Shown here piece after piece: positions 1-8,720 of a DNA stretch of 64,000 nucleotides. The first letter of the stretch is position 1, and each line of letters starts with the position of its first letter. A program made the position numbers and the translations under genes. The stretch is taken from the NCBI RefSeq assembly GCF_001562255.1, contig NZ_CP014301.1, positions 2,852,001 through 2,916,000 of the forward strand, given 5' to 3'. A model generated the notes under the pieces. It saw only the letters and a program-made list of their open reading frames with translations, ran no database searches and was not told where the DNA came from. This DNA is from Bosea sp. PAMC 26642. Lineage in GTDB: Bacteria > Pseudomonadota > Alphaproteobacteria > Rhizobiales > Beijerinckiaceae.

Positions 1-5
1 CTGGG

Positions 6-1217
6 TCACAATACGTCCCTTGCGTCGAAGTTGACGACGACGTCACGCCAGTCGTCATAATAGGAGGCGAATTGGGCCGGAATGCGCAGGGGCGCGCAAC
101 GGCGGGTCGCGGTCAGCGCCGAATCGGCGGCGACCCTGAACAGCGGGTCCGACGACGAGTTGACGACGCCCGGCGTTCCCACCAGCGACCCGTCGGTGTT
201 CAGCTTCATCCGGACCTGCGGCACCACGGCGCCCTTCGCATTGGCGAGCGCGATCGGCACGTTCCAGCACTTCAGCAGCTGGTCCTGGATGATGCCGACG
301 AGTTGCGCCCTCAGCGACGGGCTGAGCTTCTGCGAGGCGCCGCGCTCGGTGCCCAGCGAGGCCGTGCGGTTGACCTGCGGCGCAGCCGAGCCGGTCGACT
401 GCGCCTGCTCCTTCGATTGAAGCAGCTTGGCGATGTCGTTCGGGTTGAAGTTCTTGGCGATCTCGGCCTCACGTTTCGCCTTGGCTTCGGCCTCCTGCTT
501 GGCCTTGGCGGCCGCAGCGATCTTGGCCTTCGCCTCGGCTTCCGATTTCGCCTTCGCGGCAGCCGCTTCGGCTTTCTCCTTGGCCTCTTCGGCAGCCTCG
601 GCCTTGGCCAGAGCTTCGGCCTTGGCTTTGGCCTGTGCCTCGGCGCGCGCCTGCGCATCAGCTTCGGACTTCGCCTTGGCGGCGGCCTTGGCCTGCTCTT
701 CGGCCTGCTTGGCCTTGGAGGCGATCTCGGCCTCCTCGGCGAGCTTCGCCAGTTCCTCGCGGCGCTGTTCGGCCTGGGCCTGCGCTTCGCTCTTCTGCGG
801 CGGCTGCTTCACCGGCTCGGGCGGCTTCGGTGTCGGCTCGGCCTTCGGCAGCAGCGCGGCCCGGGAAGGCGGCAGCGGCGCGGCGGCATTGTCGTCGGCC
901 GTCTTCAGTTCGACGGGGCGGCTCGGCGGCGCCGGCGCATCGACCTTGGCCTCGCCTGCCTCCTTGCGCTCGACGATCTCCGACTTGCGCTCGGCCCGCT
1001 GGATCGGCTGCTCCTGGACCTTCTCGGCCTTGCGCTCGCCGCGCGTGACCTGGTTCAGCGCCGAGGGATCGACGACCTCGACCGAGATCGCTTCCTCGTT
1101 CTCCGGCAGGGGCGTCGGCGACGAAAACGCCAGCAGCCCCGCGACGAGGAACGTCACGTGGCCCAGCGCAGACATCACCATGCCCGGTTCGGAGGTCGTC
1201 AGTTTCACGCCCTGCAC
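6..1217 (-). CDS. tolA: TolA, Tol-Pal cell envelope integrity protein
   Basis: TolA is the periplasm-spanning protein of the Tol-Pal system, linking the inner-membrane TolQ/TolR motor to TolB/Pal at the outer membrane during constriction. The 403-aa product has a short cytoplasmic start, one membrane segment at about residues 14-33, a Pro-rich stretch, a long Ala/Lys/Glu-rich helical domain at about residues 140-260 and a compact C-terminal domain with a Cys pair, as in TolA domain III. It is last of three minus-strand tol genes; tolB and pal would follow beyond the left edge. The low-complexity helix generates very long false ORFs on the other strand. Identity rests on architecture and context because TolA primary sequence is poorly conserved. 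Confidence 0.9.
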   Translation of the reverse strand: MQGVKLTTSEPGMVMSALGHVTFLVAGLLAFSSPTPLPENEEAISVEVVDPSALNQVTRGERKAEKVQEQPIQRAERKSEIVERKEAGEAKVDAPAPPSRPVELKTADDNAAAPLPPSRAALLPKAEPTPKPPEPVKQPPQKSEAQAQAEQRREELAKLAEEAEIASKAKQAEEQAKAAAKAKSEADAQARAEAQAKAKAEALAKAEAAEEAKEKAEAAAAKAKSEAEAKAKIAAAAKAKQEAEAKAKREAEIAKNFNPNDIAKLLQSKEQAQSTGSAAPQVNRTASLGTERGASQKLSPSLRAQLVGIIQDQLLKCWNVPIALANAKGAVVPQVRMKLNTDGSLVGTPGVVNSSSDPLFRVAADSALTATRRCAPLRIPAQFASYYDDWRDVVVNFDARDVL

Positions 1218-1236
1218 ACTCTCGCTTGCAAAATCG

Positions 1237-1686
1237 TCAGCGCGCCGAAGGCTCTGTAACCAGCGCCACGCGCTTGAAGCCGGCCGACGTGATCGTCGAC
1301 ATCACCGATGCGACGCGTCCGTAATCGACCATCTTGTCGCCGCGCACATAGATGCGCTGGTCGAAGCCGTCCTTGGCCAGGCCCTGCAGCTTCATCACCA
1401 GATCCGGCTCCAGCGTCGGCTGGTCCTGCAGGAAGATCTGGCCCTTGCCGTCGATCGCGATCGTCACCGGCTTCTGATCGACATTGATCGGCTTGGCGCC
1501 GGTCTGCGGCAGGTCGATCGGCACGCCGGTCGCGATCAGCGGCGCCGCGACCATGAAGATGATGAGCAGCACCAGCATGACGTCGATGAACGGCGTCATG
1601 TTGATCTCTGCGATGGCGCCGTGGCGGCGCGGGCGCCGGCCCCGTCGTCCGCCGGACTTGGCTCCGGCTGCTGCTGACATGCCCAT
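1237..1686 (-). CDS. tolR: TolR, ExbD/TolR family proton-channel subunit
   Basis: TolR is the inner-membrane partner of TolQ in the proton-driven Tol motor. The 149-aa protein has a basic Arg-rich N-terminus, one membrane helix at about 33-52 carrying the conserved channel Asp (D35 in NMTPFIDVML), and a periplasmic ExbD-like domain. Length and motif fit the family. It lies 12 bp after tolQ and 19 bp before tolA on the same strand, so the three are one transcript. ExbD is the alternative, but the neighbouring tolA decides for TolR. Confidence 0.95.
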   Translation of the reverse strand: MGMSAAAGAKSGGRRGRRPRRHGAIAEINMTPFIDVMLVLLIIFMVAAPLIATGVPIDLPQTGAKPINVDQKPVTIAIDGKGQIFLQDQPTLEPDLVMKLQGLAKDGFDQRIYVRGDKMVDYGRVASVMSTITSAGFKRVALVTEPSAR

Positions 1687-1698
1687 GCGATCAGCCCC

Positions 1699-2409
<711 letters not shown>

Positions 2410-2635
2410 CTCGTCGTCCTTCTGCCTCGGCAGGCGCTGCGCTTTTGCAACGGCGCAATCCTGCCGCACGCGTCACGGGACAACCCGCGCCGCCGCCCGA
2501 TCCGCGATCCGGGGAAACTGCCAGTGCCCTCAATCGCCCCTGAATCCGGCGAAAGATGGGCGCAAACGGGGTTTCACGCGGAACGCGTGTTCGTAACGAG
2601 TTAAGCCTCCGGCAAGGTTAATGCCGGGTATACGC

Positions 2636-2680
2636 CGTCATTCCCGCTATGCGGTCGCTCGCCGCAGCCCGGACATGACG
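2636..2680. repeat. Mini copy of the intergenic palindromic repeat
   Basis: A 45-bp element opens with CGTCAT and closes with ATGACG, the same outer ends as the longer intergenic repeats elsewhere in the window. Its inside (GCGGTCGCTCGCCGCAGCCCGG) is shortened. It sits between tolQ and the DUF2852 gene and looks like a deletion derivative. Confidence 0.5.
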
Positions 2681-2681
2681 A

Positions 2682-2710
2682 CGCCCGCCCCGGAGGATCC
2701 GGGGCGGGCG
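2682..2710 (-). terminator. Strong hairpin after the DUF2852 gene
   Basis: A perfect 13-bp G+C stem (2682-2694 with 2698-2710) closes on a 3-nt loop, 31 bp beyond the stop of the DUF2852 gene. No real T-run follows on either strand, so it may act as a transcript end or RNA-stabilising structure rather than as a classical intrinsic terminator. Confidence 0.5.
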
Positions 2711-2741
2711 CGACGATTATGCTGGTCCTTAGTCGAGACGA

Positions 2742-3194
2742 TCAGGCGGCGGTCTGGACCGTGCCCTCGCCGCTGCGCCGGTCGGCCATGAACTGGTCGA
2801 ACTCGGCCTTGTCGCGGGCCATGCGCAGCTTGCCCAGGAAGTCCTGGAACTCGCGCTGCTCGTCCTCCAGACGGCGCAAAGTCTCCTGGCGGTACTCGTC
2901 GAAGGCGCGGTTGCCACTCGACGGGCCGCGATGCCAGCCGCCGCCACCGAAGCCGCCGCCGAGACCGCCTTCTTGGCCGCCCATGCGCTGGCGCAGGCGT
3001 TCCATCTTCTCCTGAAGACGGCTCATCTTGTATTCGTACCGGCCGGCGCCGGCATGACCGCAACCCATGCGTCCACTCCATATGATGAAGGCCAGGGTCG
3101 CCAGACCCAGGGGCCAGAACAGGAAGAAGCCGAGAACCGCGAAAGCGATCCAGGCCCCTTTCCCAAACTCGTCCAGTTTCGCGACGATCGGCAT
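2742..3194 (-). CDS. DUF2852 membrane-associated protein
   Basis: This 150-aa protein has the DUF2852 layout: an N-terminal amphipathic stretch, one or two membrane segments (WIAFAVLGFFLFWPLGLATL, then AFIIW), a Gly-rich linker (GGLGGGFGGGGW) and a charged C-terminal coiled coil rich in Arg and Glu. No function is established for the family. The start at 3194 has the purine-rich GGGAGAGG just ahead; the longer ORF to 3308 runs through the promoter. A consensus -35 and a perfect dyad lie upstream, suggesting repressor control, possibly by the adjacent TetR protein. Confidence 0.8.
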   Translation of the reverse strand: MPIVAKLDEFGKGAWIAFAVLGFFLFWPLGLATLAFIIWSGRMGCGHAGAGRYEYKMSRLQEKMERLRQRMGGQEGGLGGGFGGGGWHRGPSSGNRAFDEYRQETLRRLEDEQREFQDFLGKLRMARDKAEFDQFMADRRSGEGTVQTAA

Positions 3195-3219
3195 CGATCC
3201 CTCTCCCGAAAAGCGTGAA

Positions 3220-3265
3220 TGTAAATCACATTTACATAAATGGATGTGGGGCGGCGCGTTGTCAA
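3220..3265 (-). promoter_or_regulatory. Promoter with TGTAAAT-N3-ATTTACA dyad
   Basis: On the minus strand a perfect TTGACA (-35, at 3260-3265) is followed 17-18 nt later by a weak A+T-rich -10 (CATTTA or ATTTAT), and immediately downstream lies the perfect inverted repeat TGTAAAT-CAC-ATTTACA (3220-3236). The dyad would cover the transcription start of the DUF2852 gene, the classical position of a repressor operator. The TetR regulator encoded at 3449-4096 is the obvious candidate; that link is inference. Confidence 0.5.
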
Positions 3266-3302
3266 GATGCCGGATCGGGCCACGGCTCGGGCGGCACCAC
3301 AC

Positions 3303-3440
3303 CGTCATTCCGGGGCAGCGCGCAGCGAACCCATAAACGCAGGCCTGGCCAGACCGGGCATCGACGACGTGGCATCTATTCGGAACGCTCCGGAGCTTCT
3401 GGGTTCCGGGCTCGACCCTGCGGGTCGCCCCGGAATGACG
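3303..3440. repeat. Intergenic palindromic repeat, family C
   Basis: A 138-bp element with perfect 14-bp inverted ends (CGTCATTCCGGGGC at 3303-3316, its complement at 3427-3440) and nested smaller palindromes near its right end. It fills the gap between the DUF2852 promoter and the tetR stop. The interior differs from the 105-110-bp family seen later, but the outer ends are shared. Confidence 0.75.
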
Positions 3441-3448
3441 GCGCGGAC

Positions 3449-4096
3449 TCAGCCCCGTCTCTCGCCGCCGATCCCGAGCCCCTGCAGATAGATCAGCATC
3501 CCCGCCTCCAGCAGTTCCGCCGCCGACATCGGCAAAGGCCGCCTGCCGCCGTCGGCCCGGCCAAACAGCGCCGCCACGCCATGCGACATCGACCAGACAT
3601 GCAGCGCCATCATCAGCGCCGGCGGGCGTTTGCCCACAGGCAGCAGCGCGATCAGCGCCTCCGACGCCGCCCGCAGATTCTGGAAGGCCCGGTCAGCAGC
3701 ACTGCGAAGCTCCGGACTGGCGTCGAGCGGCACCCCGGCCTCGAACATCGCGGAATAATAGGCCGGCTCGTCATGGGCGAAGGCGAGATAGGCCCGGCCG
3801 AGCCGCTGGAACGCCGTTTCCGGATCAGGCCTGCCCTGATCCCACGCTTTGGCAAGCGCCGCCTCGAAAACCTCGAAACCACGTGCCGCGACATCGGCCA
3901 GCAGCGCATCCTTGTCGCGATAATGCCGGTAGGGTGCGGCGGGGCTAACGCCCGCGACGCGCGCGGCTTCCGCGAAGGTGAACCCGTTGGGGCCCTTCTC
4001 GCCGATCAGCCCGAGCGCGGCCCGGACCAGCTCTTCCTTGAGATTGCCATGGTGATAGCCGCGTGGCGGATCGGGGTTGTTGCGCTTCCAGCTCAT
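3449..4096 (-). CDS. TetR/AcrR transcriptional regulator, WHG-type
   Basis: A 215-aa repressor-like protein. The N-terminal motif GYHHGNLKEELVRAA followed by the helix-turn-helix TFAEAARVAGVSPAAPYRHYRDKDALLADVA (about residues 38-68) is typical of TetR proteins with a WHG ligand-binding C-terminus. I start it at MSWKRNNPDPPRG (4096); the longer ORF to 4285 overlaps the divergent gene and adds non-family sequence. The ligand is unknown. It lies upstream of, and parallel to, the DUF2852 gene with its dyad. Confidence 0.85.
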   Translation of the reverse strand: MSWKRNNPDPPRGYHHGNLKEELVRAALGLIGEKGPNGFTFAEAARVAGVSPAAPYRHYRDKDALLADVAARGFEVFEAALAKAWDQGRPDPETAFQRLGRAYLAFAHDEPAYYSAMFEAGVPLDASPELRSAADRAFQNLRAASEALIALLPVGKRPPALMMALHVWSMSHGVAALFGRADGGRRPLPMSAAELLEAGMLIYLQGLGIGGERRG

Positions 4097-4226
4097 GTAT
4101 CGAGCGCTAACATCGTCCCGCACATTCGTCCATCGACGCCATGCTCGACGAGGGCCATCTGCGCTGACAATCTGGCACGAAGGCATGGGTCCGCCTCTTG
4201 GGGCGTTGGCATAGGGGGGCTTTCGC

Positions 4227-4856
4227 ATGGCGCTGATGGCGCGGGCGCGCAGCTTTTTCAGGCGTTTCGTCTGGAACCGCGCCACCTTGACCGCGATCCT
4301 GCTCTCATCGCCGGCGATCCTGACCGCGATCGGCTCCTACGCCATGTCGCGATCGGTCGATGCCGAGATCGCCGAACTGAACCAGCAGCGCGACAAGATG
4401 ACCGAAACCTCGAGGCAGCTCGACCTCTTCACCCGGGACGTCGAACGCTACCAGCTCGACCGCGCTTCGCTCCTGCTCGTCATGGCCGGGCAGGACAGCG
4501 ATCAGCGGCTGCGCTACGCGCTCGACAAGCTGTTCCGCCTGAACGCGCAGGGCTCAATGCGCCGTGTCGCGGCGACGCTCTATCCCGATGGCTGGAAGGC
4601 GCGCATGAGCCCCTATGAAGAACTCGTCCAGCAGGAATACGGCCAACCCGAAATGGTTCAGCAGCTCCAGTCCTTCGAGAGCGGCATGATCGCCGACGCC
4701 GGCCGGCAGCTCACCACGCTTCAGGAGAGCCTCAACGGCGTCTCGGCCCGGATCGACGCCGCCACCGCCTTCAAGACGACGATCCTGAGCATCGCCAATT
4801 CGCTGATGTACATCCTCACCATCATGCTGTTCTTCCTGAAGACCAACATGAAATAG
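4227..4856 (+). CDS. Hypothetical membrane protein with coiled coil
   Basis: I do not recognise this 209-aa protein. It has an N-terminal membrane helix (about 20-42, TAILLSSPAILTAIGSYAM), a central mostly helical charged region with coiled-coil character (AEIAELNQQRDKMTETSRQL, and near 150-175), and a C-terminal membrane helix (SLMYILTIMLFFLKTNMK). The topology puts the middle domain on one side of the inner membrane, somewhat like a sensor without an output domain. It is divergent from tetR, sharing a 130-bp gap, and convergent with ybgC (1 bp between stops). Confidence 0.7.
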   Translation: MALMARARSFFRRFVWNRATLTAILLSSPAILTAIGSYAMSRSVDAEIAELNQQRDKMTETSRQLDLFTRDVERYQLDRASLLLVMAGQDSDQRLRYALDKLFRLNAQGSMRRVAATLYPDGWKARMSPYEELVQQEYGQPEMVQQLQSFESGMIADAGRQLTTLQESLNGVSARIDAATAFKTTILSIANSLMYILTIMLFFLKTNMK

Positions 4857-4857
4857 C

Positions 4858-5262
4858 CTATTCCGGCATCCCGAGCCGCCGCCGCAGCCCGTCGGGGATG
4901 CGCCGCGCCCGGCCGCCGCCGACGCAGGCGACCAGAACCTGCGCCGTCACCAGCACCTCCTCGCCGCGCAGCACCCGCTGGACCACGTCCATCGTGGCTC
5001 CCCGTGCCGCGATTGAGCGGGTCTCGACGGTCAAAAGGTCGTCCATCACGGCGGGCTTCAGGAAGTCGATGGTCATCTTGCGCACGGCAAAGCCCAGCGC
5101 CGTCTCGCCATCGAACAGCTCGCGCTGCGCCACCCCGAGCGAGCGGATCAGCTCGGTACGCCCGCGCTCCATGAAGCGCAGATAGGAGGCGTGATAGACG
5201 ACGCCCGAGAAGTCCGTGTCCTCGTAATAGACGCGGACGGGGAGGAGGTGTGAGGCGGTCAT
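4858..5262 (-). CDS. ybgC: YbgC-type acyl-CoA thioesterase
   Basis: A 134-aa single hotdog-fold (4HBT) enzyme hydrolysing acyl-CoA thioesters. The motif YYEDTDFSGVVYHASYLRFMERGRTE at about residues 13-38 holds the catalytic Asp of the YbgC branch. In most proteobacteria this gene opens the tol-pal operon; here it is on the same strand as tolQRA but separated by the DUF2852 and tetR genes. Its function in the Tol system remains unclear. Confidence 0.9.
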   Translation of the reverse strand: MTASHLLPVRVYYEDTDFSGVVYHASYLRFMERGRTELIRSLGVAQRELFDGETALGFAVRKMTIDFLKPAVMDDLLTVETRSIAARGATMDVVQRVLRGEEVLVTAQVLVACVGGGRARRIPDGLRRRLGMPE

Positions 5263-5349
5263 TCAGTCCATCAGTCCGATATCTGCGCTCGCCGCGCCTT
5301 GCTTCCCAGTCGAATCACCGTAGCATCGTCATAGAAGGGGGATGCAGCT

Positions 5350-5937
5350 ATGGCACAGATGTTCGAGAAGAAGCCGGATCAGGGCGATCCGATCCAGAGT
5401 GGCATCGCCGAATTGCTCTTCAAGAGTCGTCACGTTCTGATCACCGGCACGATCGACGACAAGCTGGCGCGGAACACGGTCGCGCATCTACTCGCCTTGG
5501 CCGAAGACGGCGACGCTCCGATCAACGTCTTCATCAGTTCGCCAGGCGGTCATGTCGAGTCAGGCGACATGGTCCATGATGTGATCAAGTTCATCAAGCC
5601 CGAGGTGCGCACCATCGGCAGCGGCTGGGTCGCCAGCGCCGGCGCGCTGATCTTCGTCGGCGCCGAGAGAAGCAACCGCTTTTGCCTGCCGAACACGCGC
5701 TTTCTGCTGCACCAGCCCAGCGGCGGCGTCGGCGGCATGGTCTCAGACATCGGCATCCAGGCCCGCCAGCTTGAATTGATGCGTCAACGCTTCGACGATC
5801 TCTTCGCGGATGCGACTGGGCAGACTCCCGAACGCATCAGGCACGACACGCAGCGCGACTTCTGGCTCAACACCCGCGAGGCGATCGATTACGGCCTGCT
5901 CGGCAAGGTGATCTCGCGGGCAGACGAGTTGTCGTAG
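5350..5937 (+). CDS. ClpP-like serine protease (paralogue)
   Basis: A 195-aa ClpP-family peptidase. The catalytic triad is intact: Ser96 in VASAGAL, His121 in FLLHQPSGG and Asp170 in TQRDFWLN. The sequence is divergent from housekeeping ClpP (ASAGA for ASMGA; LLFKSRHVLITGTI near the start), and no clpX or tig neighbours it, so I take it as a secondary ClpP. Such paralogues may form mixed rings with the main ClpP or work alone. The start at 5350 has GGGGGATG upstream. It stands alone, convergent with the HicB-like gene. Confidence 0.88.
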   Translation: MAQMFEKKPDQGDPIQSGIAELLFKSRHVLITGTIDDKLARNTVAHLLALAEDGDAPINVFISSPGGHVESGDMVHDVIKFIKPEVRTIGSGWVASAGALIFVGAERSNRFCLPNTRFLLHQPSGGVGGMVSDIGIQARQLELMRQRFDDLFADATGQTPERIRHDTQRDFWLNTREAIDYGLLGKVISRADELS

Positions 5938-5961
5938 ATCGCGCGAACCAGCCTTTGGCGA

Positions 5962-6183
5962 TCACTCCGCGGCAGTCAGCGTGCGTGTCGGCAGGGGTAC
6001 CTCCCGGCCAAGCTCGGTGGCTGCCTCGATCCAGGACAGGATTGCGTCCTGCACATTGATGAGCGCCTCTTCGGGCGTGTCGCCATCGGACATGCAGCCA
6101 GGCAGATCGGGAACGGTGGCCAAATAGCCACTGCCGTTTGCTCTCGACAGGGGTTCAATCAGAACTCGATGCTCCAATCTCAT
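5962..6183 (-). CDS. HicB-like protein without HicA
   Basis: This 73-aa protein shows the HicB/UPF0150 fold: a short beta strand start, then YLATVPDLPGCMSDGDTPEEALINVQDAILSWI at about 20-52. HicB is usually the antitoxin of the HicA mRNA interferase. No HicA-like sequence (a short dsRBD-like protein with a catalytic His) is visible on either side, and there is no C-terminal DNA-binding domain. Its ATG overlaps the stop of a 44-aa ORF (ATGA), so it is the last cistron of the ruv-linked tail. It could be an orphan antitoxin. Confidence 0.75.
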   Translation of the reverse strand: MRLEHRVLIEPLSRANGSGYLATVPDLPGCMSDGDTPEEALINVQDAILSWIEAATELGREVPLPTRTLTAAE

Positions 6184-6314
6184 GATACGTCTCCAAGAGG
6201 CAAAGCGCTGACTTCTTTCAGCGTATCGGAATCCAGCTTAACCGTCTGAACCGAACATGCGCTTACAAAATCGGGGAAAATAGATTTAAATCTCAATAGA
6301 TTATCTATCGCCAT
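6180..6314 (-). CDS. Small unknown ORF between nuclease and HicB
   Basis: A 44-codon frame beginning [13 protein letters not shown]. Its ATG (6312-6314) lies inside the last codons of the nuclease gene and its TGA overlaps the HicB-like ATG as ATGA. Such double overlap suggests translational coupling. The ribosome-binding site is weak (AATAAGAAA). No family is recognised; it is not HicA-like. It may be chance, so confidence is low. Confidence 0.35.
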   Translation of the reverse strand: MAIDNLLRFKSIFPDFVSACSVQTVKLDSDTLKEVSALPLGDVS

Positions 6315-7195
6315 TTTCTTATTTCAACAAGCGTATCTGTATCAGATTCGATATCGCCATCACGGTAAATTGCAATCCTGCAAGCCCTTTTCTTTTCAAG
6401 TCTTTCCCAATTTAGGGGCGCGCCAAATTTAAGTTCGATCTGGGATTTTTTTGCAAACAGGCAATCAAAAATGGCCTCGTTCTGCTCCTTGTTGTCACAA
6501 TCAAGATAGACCTCAGCGCGCACTTTTCCACCTTGCGAGAAGCTAGTTCCGTACTTGAAAAGACGAGAATTCTGAGACGAGAAGCTATACCAATTTTGCG
6601 GCTGCGCAGCTCTTGCATTTGTGAACTTGTGCTTCTCCCTAAGTTCATCGATCAAATATTGAAAATACTGCTTATATTTCTCTCTCGTCTCGGAAATTGC
6701 CGGACTGATAGCTCCATCTCCAAGGCTCTGCCGAACCGGCTCCGAAACAAGATCAAGTAAAAATGCAGGCTTTGAATTTTCAATTCTAACAACAGAAGCC
6801 TCTAACGCATAGAATAATAAGCCGTCTTTAAAATTACTATTAAGAAAATCGATTGCAGATTTATGTTCTGGTCGCAATTTTTCGGCAATCCAAATTATGA
6901 CTGATGCATTTAGCATAGATGCATATGTAATAATTTGGCCCAAATGTCGATGATCTGTACTCCCGAATTGATTTTCAATTATCACTCTTTTATTTGTAGC
7001 TATCTCATTGGCAACAATATCAGCTGAAAAATCGCCAGCAGAGACCTCTATACCATCAAGTTCTAGCTCCATTCCAATCTGGTTGCCTAGCTTATCGAGG
7101 TTTTGTGCCAGCCAAGGGGTAAAATCAGTAGCCTCTCCGCTCCATAGTGATTTGAGCGGAATTCTTTCAAGAACGCCAAGCTCTGGTCCGCTCAT
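6305..7195 (-). CDS. DUF4268-type PD-(D/E)XK nuclease-like protein
   Basis: A 296-aa protein. The N-terminal half contains a PD-(D/E)XK core: Asp59 in DFSADIVA, then Glu74-x-Gln76 in VIIENQFG, and the helix GQIITYA (Gln87...Tyr91). The C-terminal half (about 170-290, [14 protein letters not shown] to the end) resembles DUF4268, found in nucleases of defence or restriction loci. The gene is clearly richer in A+T than its neighbours, indicating acquisition. Its ATG overlaps the ruvB stop (ATGA), so it is translated behind ruvB. Substrate unknown. Confidence 0.75.
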   Translation of the reverse strand: MSGPELGVLERIPLKSLWSGEATDFTPWLAQNLDKLGNQIGMELELDGIEVSAGDFSADIVANEIATNKRVIIENQFGSTDHRHLGQIITYASMLNASVIIWIAEKLRPEHKSAIDFLNSNFKDGLLFYALEASVVRIENSKPAFLLDLVSEPVRQSLGDGAISPAISETREKYKQYFQYLIDELREKHKFTNARAAQPQNWYSFSSQNSRLFKYGTSFSQGGKVRAEVYLDCDNKEQNEAIFDCLFAKKSQIELKFGAPLNWERLEKKRACRIAIYRDGDIESDTDTLVEIRKWR

Positions 7196-8238
7196 AACTG
7201 TTCTCCATCATCAGAAAATAGCCCGAACTGCGCCGCCTCCCGGCTCGGCTCGGGCATCCCGAGATGCCTGAACGCGTGCGGCGTCAGAAGCCGCCCGCGC
7301 GGGGTGCGCTGGATGAAACCCTGCTGCAGCAGGAAGGGCTCGATGATCTCCTCGATCGCGTCACGCGGTTCCGAGAGCGAGGCCGCGATGGTCTCGATCC
7401 CGACCGGCCCGCCGCCGAAATTGATCGCCACCGTGGTGAGGTAACGCCGGTCCATCTGGTCGAGCCCGATCGCATCGACGTCGAGCAGTCCGAGCGCCTT
7501 GTCGGCGACGGCGCGCGTGATCTGCGGGTCGCCGTCGACGATGGCGAAGTCGCGCACCCGCCGCAGCAGCCGTCCCGCGATGCGCGGTGTCCCCCGCGAC
7601 CGCCGCGCAATCTCGTTGGCGCCGTCCTCGGTCATGCCGATGCCGAGCACGCGCGCCCCGCGCGCCACGATGCTCTGCAGCTCCTCGACCGTGTAGAACT
7701 GCAGCCGGATCGGGATGCCGAAGCGGTCGCGCAGCGGCGTCGTCAGCAGGCCCGCCCGCGTCGTGGCGCCCACCAGCGTGAACTTCGGCAGGTCGATCTT
7801 GACCGAGCGCGCCGCCGGCCCCTCGCCGATGATCAGGTCGAGTTGGTAGTCCTCCATCGCCGGATAGAGGATCTCCTCCACCGCAGGATTCAGCCGGTGG
7901 ATCTCGTCGATGAAGAGCACGTCGCGCTCTTCCAGATTGGTCAGCTGCGCCGCGAGATCGCCGGCCTTGGCGATGACCGGCCCCGAGGTCGAGCGGAAAT
8001 TGACGCCGAGTTCCCGCGCCACGATCTGCGCCAGTGTCGTCTTGCCCAGGCCCGGCGGCCCGACGAACAGGACATGGTCGAGCGCATCGCCCCGCGTCCG
8101 CGCCGCTTCGATGAAGACCTGGAGATTAGCCCGCGCCGCCGCCTGCCCGGTGAAATCGGCAAGCGAAAGCGGCCGCAGCGAGGTCTCGCTGTCGTCGTCG
8201 CGGCGTTCTGGCGTGACGAGGCGGCGCGGCTCGCTCAA
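7192..8238 (-). CDS. ruvB: Holliday junction DNA helicase RuvB
   Basis: RuvB is the AAA+ motor that drives branch migration of Holliday junctions with RuvA. The 348-aa protein shows Walker A GPPGLGKT at 60-67, Walker B FIDEIH ending at 114, sensor GATTRAG and the C-terminal winged helix ([18 protein letters not shown]). Length matches the family. Its ATG overlaps the stop of the upstream GNAT gene (ATGA), and its own stop overlaps the nuclease start, making it a middle cistron. Confidence 0.98.
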   Translation of the reverse strand: MSEPRRLVTPERRDDDSETSLRPLSLADFTGQAAARANLQVFIEAARTRGDALDHVLFVGPPGLGKTTLAQIVARELGVNFRSTSGPVIAKAGDLAAQLTNLEERDVLFIDEIHRLNPAVEEILYPAMEDYQLDLIIGEGPAARSVKIDLPKFTLVGATTRAGLLTTPLRDRFGIPIRLQFYTVEELQSIVARGARVLGIGMTEDGANEIARRSRGTPRIAGRLLRRVRDFAIVDGDPQITRAVADKALGLLDVDAIGLDQMDRRYLTTVAINFGGGPVGIETIAASLSEPRDAIEEIIEPFLLQQGFIQRTPRGRLLTPHAFRHLGMPEPSREAAQFGLFSDDGEQL

Positions 8239-8720
8239 AGCGCGATCTCCAGTTCGAGCGCGTCATGGATGGGGATATCCATGTAGCCCGTCCGGATGAT
8301 GGCCGGAACCACCGACCGGAAATTGTCGATCGCTTCGATATGGAGCCGCGAGAAGCGGAATCCGCATTTCTGGTAGAAGGCGAGTCCGGGCATGTTGTCG
8401 TTGGTGAGCATCGCCTTCAATCGCGTCGCTCCGCGTTTCCGCGCCGCGTCCTGCACAGCCTTCAGCAAGGTGACGGCCACACCTTGTCCCGGCACGAGCG
8501 AATGCAGGGCGCAAAGCAGTGCGACATCGTCGCGCATCGTCCAGCTCGCATAGGCCTTGAACCGTCCGTCCTCGCCAGCCACGCCGAGCAGATCGAGCGT
8601 GGCACAGTCATAGACGGTGAAATCGATCATCATGCTGTGCGATCCCCAGTTCGCCAGCATCACCGCAAGGAACTCGGACTTGTCGTCGACCGGCATGATC
8701 GTCAGGCCGCCGTCACTCAC
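8235..8720 (-). CDS. GNAT N-acetyltransferase inside the ruv operon
   Basis: A 161-aa GNAT-fold protein: acetyl-CoA site region [24 protein letters not shown] followed by [21 protein letters not shown], the classical C-terminal motif. I start it at GTG 8720 because AGGAG stands eight bases upstream and the GTG overlaps the ruvA stop; an internal ATG at 8696 (153 aa) has no good site. Substrate unknown. A GNAT between ruvA and ruvB is not part of the standard ruvCAB order; translational overlaps on both sides make it a true member of this operon. Confidence 0.85.
   Translation of the reverse strand: MSDGGLTIMPVDDKSEFLAVMLANWGSHSMMIDFTVYDCATLDLLGVAGEDGRFKAYASWTMRDDVALLCALHSLVPGQGVAVTLLKAVQDAARKRGATRLKAMLTNDNMPGLAFYQKCGFRFSRLHIEAIDNFRSVVPAIIRTGYMDIPIHDALELEIAL

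Noticed and set aside
430..740. Repetitive stretch in tolA as a tandem DNA repeat
   Set aside because: The periodicity follows from Ala/Lys/Glu codons of the TolA helix; there is no exact repeat unit.
5962..6183. Complete HicAB toxin-antitoxin system
   Set aside because: No HicA-like frame exists on either side; only the HicB-like part is present.
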